64,000 bases of DNA from Apus apus (Eukaryota > Chordata > Aves > Apodiformes > Apodidae): NCBI RefSeq assembly GCF_020740795.1, contig NC_067312.1, positions 39,888,905 to 39,952,904 on the forward strand, given 5' to 3'. Shown one piece after another: positions 62,001 to 64,000 of this stretch; within the stretch, counting starts at the first letter, position 1; each line of letters begins with the position of its first letter. The notes under the pieces are model-generated. The model was given only the letters and a program-made list of their open reading frames with translations. It had not been told where the DNA came from and did not search any database. A program made the position numbers and the translations under genes.

Positions 62001-63723
62001 TTTAGTATTTTTCTTATGTATTCCATGCAGAGTTCCATTTTTACAAATTTGCTAAGATTTAATATGCTTGGTTATCCTCATTACCACTGAATAATCTGGT
62101 TCTGATAATGATTATTTTTTTGTGTGTGTGTGTAAATATGAAATCATTGTATGTGTCTATTTTAACTTAAGCACAGCATTACTTTACAGGTATATCCAGT
62201 GGCTTTTACCTTTGCAAGAATGCTGAGTTGCACATAGTAGTCTAAAAGCTCATTCACAAATGAGAAGCCTGGTAGAAATTTCTGAAAATATACTGTACAT
62301 TGCTTGTAAAATCTTGGCTGAGGCTTAAAAAATTACCAGGAGAAGATTAGATCTGCAGAATCAGAATCTCTGTTGCAGGAGGCGCTGCTAATCTCAGAAG
62401 TAGAATAAAAAAAAGATGGAATAACGAATACGTTCAGACTTTCTGTCCTTCTCAGGAAACAGTTCTTAACACTTCTCTTTGAAGCAGTAGGAAAATAGCT
62501 GGAAAATATTGGGTAACAGTGAACTGCAGAATTGATGGAACTTGATACACCAGAATAGTTAGTATTTTCAGTGTCACTGAACTCAACTATGTTCTCTTTG
62601 CAAATTAAGGAAAAAAGAGTATTTTCTTGAACTTCTCTACATCACTCAAATAGAGTTGAAAACTGAAAAAAATCTTTATCTTTCTATTAATCCAAATTAT
62701 TTTGTCCTGCAAATCCTGAAAGGTGGTTGCTGTCCTGTTCTTCATTGACTAATCTAGGTCTCCTGCGGTGGGACAACCTTTGATAATGTTGAAACCAAGT
62801 TATTTGCTTTATTAGCAATGTGGGTGTGCTGCTGTGTTGTTTTGTCATCTTCATAATTTATTATCTTTACTTCAAGTATCATCTTGTTGCACCTGATAAA
62901 TATTTAATCAGTTGTGGCTGCATTCTAAGGCAGTTTTCAGTGCTGACTTGAAACAAGACCATTCATTCCTCTTCAGATGAGAAAAAACCCAGAATTTTAT
63001 CTCAAATGTTCTGACAGTCTTAATTTCCCAACTAGCTGCATGATTTTTTTAAACAGAATTTTTGTAAAACTTTCTTTGCTGGTCTTCAGTGTCTGAAGAA
63101 GGAGATGCTTGTCAGGGGAATCAGTGTAAACTTCAGTATCACAGTAGTAACAACACTAGCAGTTTGGCCAGTGCGGTTGGATACTCTCAATAAGAGCTTC
63201 CAGAAAAATTAAATTTCTGAATCCATGTAACACAGTGGGCTAAGTAAGAATTTATTAACTTGTAGTACACTCTCCATTTCTTCTCATTTAATCTGTGCTC
63301 AGTGTGAAACTTTTTTGGGTTTGTATGTGTCATGTTGCCACCTCTACTTGTCCATTAATGTTGTGTGCTACTGTAATTTCATCTAGTCGGTGCTTCTGTA
63401 AAGACTGCCTGTAATTACTGGTTCAGAAGAAATCTGAAGAGCATCTGTGCCTGCAATTAGTCTTAGTTATCTAGCATTCAGAGCTCATTTGATGTTACAC
63501 TTCAATTTCTTTTTGTAGTTTCTTTTAATTCCATAACTGCTTTATGGATTACTTTGTTAATATTTATTGATTATATTATGTTTCAGGTTTGTTATATATT
63601 ATTGAAACCCAGAAAGTTCTTGACCTCAAAATTAACCTTATGGCTTCATACATCATTGTTCCACAAAATGGATTCTATGGCGATACATCAAATTTACTGC
63701 TTCTGGATCTTGGTAGTCTTAAG
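40140..63723 (+). CDS. VPS13A: VPS13A (chorein) bridge-like lipid-transfer protein, 5' part, 20 exons
   Basis: This is the partial gene for a very large membrane-contact-site protein that moves phospholipids along a hydrophobic groove. It acts between the endoplasmic reticulum and mitochondria, lipid droplets and other membranes; loss in humans causes chorea-acanthocytosis. Twenty exons join in frame to 681 codons of a protein of about 3170. Recognisable blocks are the chorein N-terminus ([19 protein letters not shown], residues 1-19), a charged helix at about 95-128, [17 protein letters not shown] (149-165), [13 protein letters not shown] (208-220), [17 protein letters not shown] around 250, a tryptophan-rich [11 protein letters not shown] (430-440), [12 protein letters not shown] around 480, and [18 protein letters not shown] from residue 636. 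The start ATG has A at -3 and G at +4. All introns are GT-AG except intron 19 (GC-AG). Introns hold no recognisable other gene; the larger ones have their own entries. The right edge cuts the gene after exon 20; the FFAT motif, WD40-like and C-terminal domains lie outside. Confidence 0.97.
40240..47816 (+). other. VPS13A intron 1
   Basis: At 7.6 kb this is the longest intron in the window. Its first 500 bp still belong to the CpG island; the rest is AT-rich and T-biased on the coding strand. It contains T/G simple tracts, for example 46498-46560. No transposon or additional exon is recognisable. Its length and CpG-rich start make it the likeliest place for intronic enhancers. Confidence 0.85.
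47817..47860 (+). CDS. VPS13A: VPS13A exon 2
   Basis: Encodes the end of residue 34 to residue 48 ([14 protein letters not shown]). This forms part of the N-terminal chorein domain. Acceptor TTTTAG, donor GTAAGT, 44 nt, ends in phase 0. The short length matches the exon size I recall for the human gene. Confidence 0.96.
48301..48446. repeat. AT-only (TAA/TAAT)n microsatellite in VPS13A intron 2
   Basis: About 145 bases contain only A and T, in units of TAA, TAAT and TAAAT, and a long T run follows (48445-48468). It lies about 85 bp before exon 3, close to that exon's branch-point and polypyrimidine region. Length polymorphism is likely. Confidence 0.9.
48533..48575 (+). CDS. VPS13A: VPS13A exon 3
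   Basis: Encodes residues 49-62 ([14 protein letters not shown]) plus one base. Acceptor TTTCTTTCAG, donor G|GTAAG, 43 nt. This is part of the first beta strands of the lipid-binding groove. Confidence 0.96.
49648..49743 (+). CDS. VPS13A: VPS13A exon 4
   Basis: Encodes residues 63-94 plus one base, including [20 protein letters not shown] and LLIVP. Acceptor TTTATAG, donor A|GTAAGT, 96 nt. The [12 protein letters not shown] block is strongly conserved in VPS13 proteins. Confidence 0.97.
50039..50140 (+). CDS. VPS13A: VPS13A exon 5
   Basis: Encodes residues 95-128 plus one base. This is a highly charged stretch ([20 protein letters not shown]) predicted to be a long helix. Acceptor TATATAG, donor GTAAGA, 102 nt. 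Confidence 0.96.
50625..50734 (+). CDS. VPS13A: VPS13A exon 6
   Basis: Encodes residues 129-165, including [17 protein letters not shown], one of the most conserved VPS13 blocks. Acceptor TTAACTTAG, donor GTAAGT, 110 nt, ends in phase 0. Confidence 0.97.
51078..51137 (+). CDS. VPS13A: VPS13A exon 7
   Basis: Encodes residues 166-185 ([20 protein letters not shown]). Acceptor CTATCAG, donor GTAATA, 60 nt, symmetric phase 0, so skipping would keep the frame. Confidence 0.97.
52301..52360 (+). CDS. VPS13A: VPS13A exon 8
   Basis: Encodes residues 186-205 ([20 protein letters not shown]). Acceptor CATTTCAG, donor GTACAG, 60 nt, symmetric phase 0. It precedes a short intron of 221 bp. Confidence 0.96.
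52582..52662 (+). CDS. VPS13A: VPS13A exon 9
   Basis: Encodes residues 206-232, with the conserved [17 protein letters not shown] followed by a divergent HGGCDESL loop. Acceptor ATTTTCAG, donor GTAAGT, 81 nt, phase 0. Confidence 0.96.
53100..53157 (+). CDS. VPS13A: VPS13A exon 10
   Basis: Encodes residues 233-251 plus one base, ending in the conserved VIPEGYDF. The first half ([11 protein letters not shown]) is variable between species. Acceptor AATGTAG, donor G|GTAAGT, 58 nt. Confidence 0.95.
53158..55220 (+). other. VPS13A intron 10
   Basis: This 2.06 kb AT-rich intron has a T-rich polypyrimidine stretch before exon 11. No transposon, RNA gene or alternative exon is recognised. Open frames of about 60-90 codons inside it show no domain. 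Confidence 0.8.
55221..55348 (+). CDS. VPS13A: VPS13A exon 11
   Basis: Encodes residues 252-294, including [20 protein letters not shown] and ITVEFNKPQ, conserved beta strands of the rod. Acceptor GTTTTTTAG, donor GTATAA, 128 nt, ends in phase 0. The following intron is only 216 bp. Confidence 0.97.
55565..55671 (+). CDS. VPS13A: VPS13A exon 12
   Basis: Encodes residues 295-329 plus two bases: [20 protein letters not shown] then [10 protein letters not shown]. Acceptor TATTTAG, donor TG|GTAGGC, 107 nt. The split codon is the first Trp of a WW pair. Confidence 0.97.
56038..56080. repeat. (CA)n microsatellite in VPS13A intron 12
   Basis: About twenty CA dinucleotides with three interruptions are followed by a short TA run. 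A probable polymorphic microsatellite. Confidence 0.9.
56311..56482 (+). CDS. VPS13A: VPS13A exon 13
   Basis: Encodes residues 330-387. It carries [27 protein letters not shown] and a basic YKAKITSKK segment, and ends KLLE. Acceptor GCTTTTAG, donor GTTAGC (a weaker donor), 172 nt. Confidence 0.97.
56829..56891 (+). CDS. VPS13A: VPS13A exon 14
   Basis: Encodes residues 388-408, [20 protein letters not shown] plus a final E. Acceptor CTTTCTAG, donor GTAAAA, 63 nt, symmetric phase 0. DxFNIxxARQ is a conserved VPS13 motif. Confidence 0.97.
56892..58307 (+). other. VPS13A intron 14
   Basis: This 1.4 kb intron is T-rich on the coding strand, with T/G tracts near 57655-57690. No repeat family or additional exon is recognised. 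Confidence 0.8.
58308..58443 (+). CDS. VPS13A: VPS13A exon 15
   Basis: Encodes residues 409-453 plus one base. The notable element is the tryptophan-rich [11 protein letters not shown] (430-440), conserved in VPS13A and VPS13C. It is flanked by an acidic/serine stretch and a lysine/glutamate-rich variable tail. Acceptor AATTTTAG, donor A|GTATGT, 136 nt. Confidence 0.96.
59064..59158 (+). CDS. VPS13A: VPS13A exon 16
   Basis: Encodes residues 454-485, with [20 protein letters not shown] and [11 protein letters not shown]. Acceptor TGATAG, donor GTGAGT, 95 nt, ends in phase 0. Confidence 0.96.
59964..60106 (+). CDS. VPS13A: VPS13A exon 17
   Basis: Encodes residues 486-532 plus two bases. It carries [18 protein letters not shown] and the conserved TQRPGAQAI. 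Acceptor TATCCAG, donor AG|GTGAAC, 143 nt. Confidence 0.96.
60107..61362 (+). other. VPS13A intron 17
   Basis: This 1.26 kb intron shows no recognisable repeat family or alternative exon; the open frames inside are short and AT-driven. Confidence 0.8.
61363..61555 (+). CDS. VPS13A: VPS13A exon 18
   Basis: Encodes residues 533-597 and is the longest exon here at 193 nt: [14 protein letters not shown], then a serine-rich variable loop, then [20 protein letters not shown] and PLEVVYDA. Acceptor CTTTACAG, donor GTAAGT. It is followed by an 89-bp intron. Confidence 0.97.
61645..61759 (+). CDS. VPS13A: VPS13A exon 19 (GC donor)
   Basis: Encodes residues 598-635 plus one base: [20 protein letters not shown], then [12 protein letters not shown]. 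Acceptor TTTCAACAG. The exon must end at 61759 in phase 1 to join [12 protein letters not shown] of exon 20, so the donor is CAG|GCAAGT, a GC donor with otherwise perfect consensus. The nearest GT alternative (GTGCTG from 61764) would shift the frame. Confidence 0.95.
61760..63586 (+). other. VPS13A intron 19, GC-AG type
   Basis: This 1.83 kb intron begins GCAAGT and ends TTTCAG. The T-rich sequence with a short TG run near 62128 contains no recognisable repeat family or exon. Confidence 0.9.
63587..63723 (+). CDS. VPS13A: VPS13A exon 20
   Basis: Encodes residues 636-681: [40 protein letters not shown] and DLGSLK. This is a conserved VPS13 block. Acceptor TTTCAG, donor GTATGT, 137 nt, ends in phase 0. 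It is the last exon in the window; from 63724 onward is the start of intron 20. Confidence 0.97.
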
Positions 63724-64000
63724 GTATGTATTTATCTAATGACATAACTTATTAGAAAATTGTATTTTGTGGCACTGGGTATGTAAAAGATCCTCTTGAA
63801 GTCTGTGTACCGAGTATTTATTTTAAACTGTTTTCCAGTAAAGGCAGAAATTACTGAATTCTTCTCAGTAGATTCTTTCAACCCAAAAGAATTGTTAGTA
63901 AGTAATCCTTCCCTGGAGTGAAACTGCTGTTGATGCTTTGAACTGTTATGTGGAAAATGTCTTAAAATTTTTTACCTTAGAGTATCAACTAGTAAACTTT

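Noticed and set aside
1-64000. CRISPR arrays, operons, phage or toxin-antitoxin type systems, tRNA or rRNA genes
   Set aside because: None seen. The DNA is vertebrate nuclear with spliced genes and LINE/LTR repeats; periodic repeats here are microsatellites.

Overview
The window is vertebrate nuclear DNA, almost certainly from a bird. CR1 LINE fragments with avian-type 3' ends lie on both strands, there are avian-type retroviral LTRs, and the two protein-coding genes are conserved vertebrate orthologues in the order FOXB2 then VPS13A. The same order occurs on human 9q; the corresponding avian location would be the Z chromosome, which is inference. There are no prokaryotic features.

Layout. 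Positions 1-1490 are the upstream flank. A CpG-rich block at about 1490-3150 contains the intronless FOXB2 gene (2116-3147), a forkhead transcription factor of 343 residues. A second GC-rich island lies at about 5370-5800. From 5800 to 22530 I see AT-rich DNA with no convincing gene, only simple repeats and some possible conserved regulatory sequence. From 22.5 to 38.1 kb there is a transposable-element zone: five CR1 fragments in both orientations, a composite LTR element interrupted by a second LTR, and an ERVL-like LTR with a tRNA-Leu-type primer-binding site and a decayed gag-like start. A second CpG island at about 39.4-40.76 kb is the VPS13A promoter.

From 40140 to the right edge lies the 5' part of VPS13A on the plus strand. 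I reconstructed 20 consecutive coding exons, 2043 nt and 681 codons, with every splice phase compatible. They encode the N-terminal chorein region and the start of the lipid-transfer rod. The rest of the gene, about three quarters of the protein, lies beyond the window. Intron 19 uses a GC-AG donor and intron 18 is only 89 bp.

The two genes are functionally unrelated: a developmental transcription factor and a bridge-like lipid-transfer protein. The noncoding interval between them holds several CTCF-like motifs and AT-rich candidate enhancers that could separate or serve their regulation. I found no sign of a new multi-gene system. The most notable items are the GC-AG intron, the nested and tandem LTR structure, the ERVL-like remnant, and the candidate insulator and enhancer sequences.
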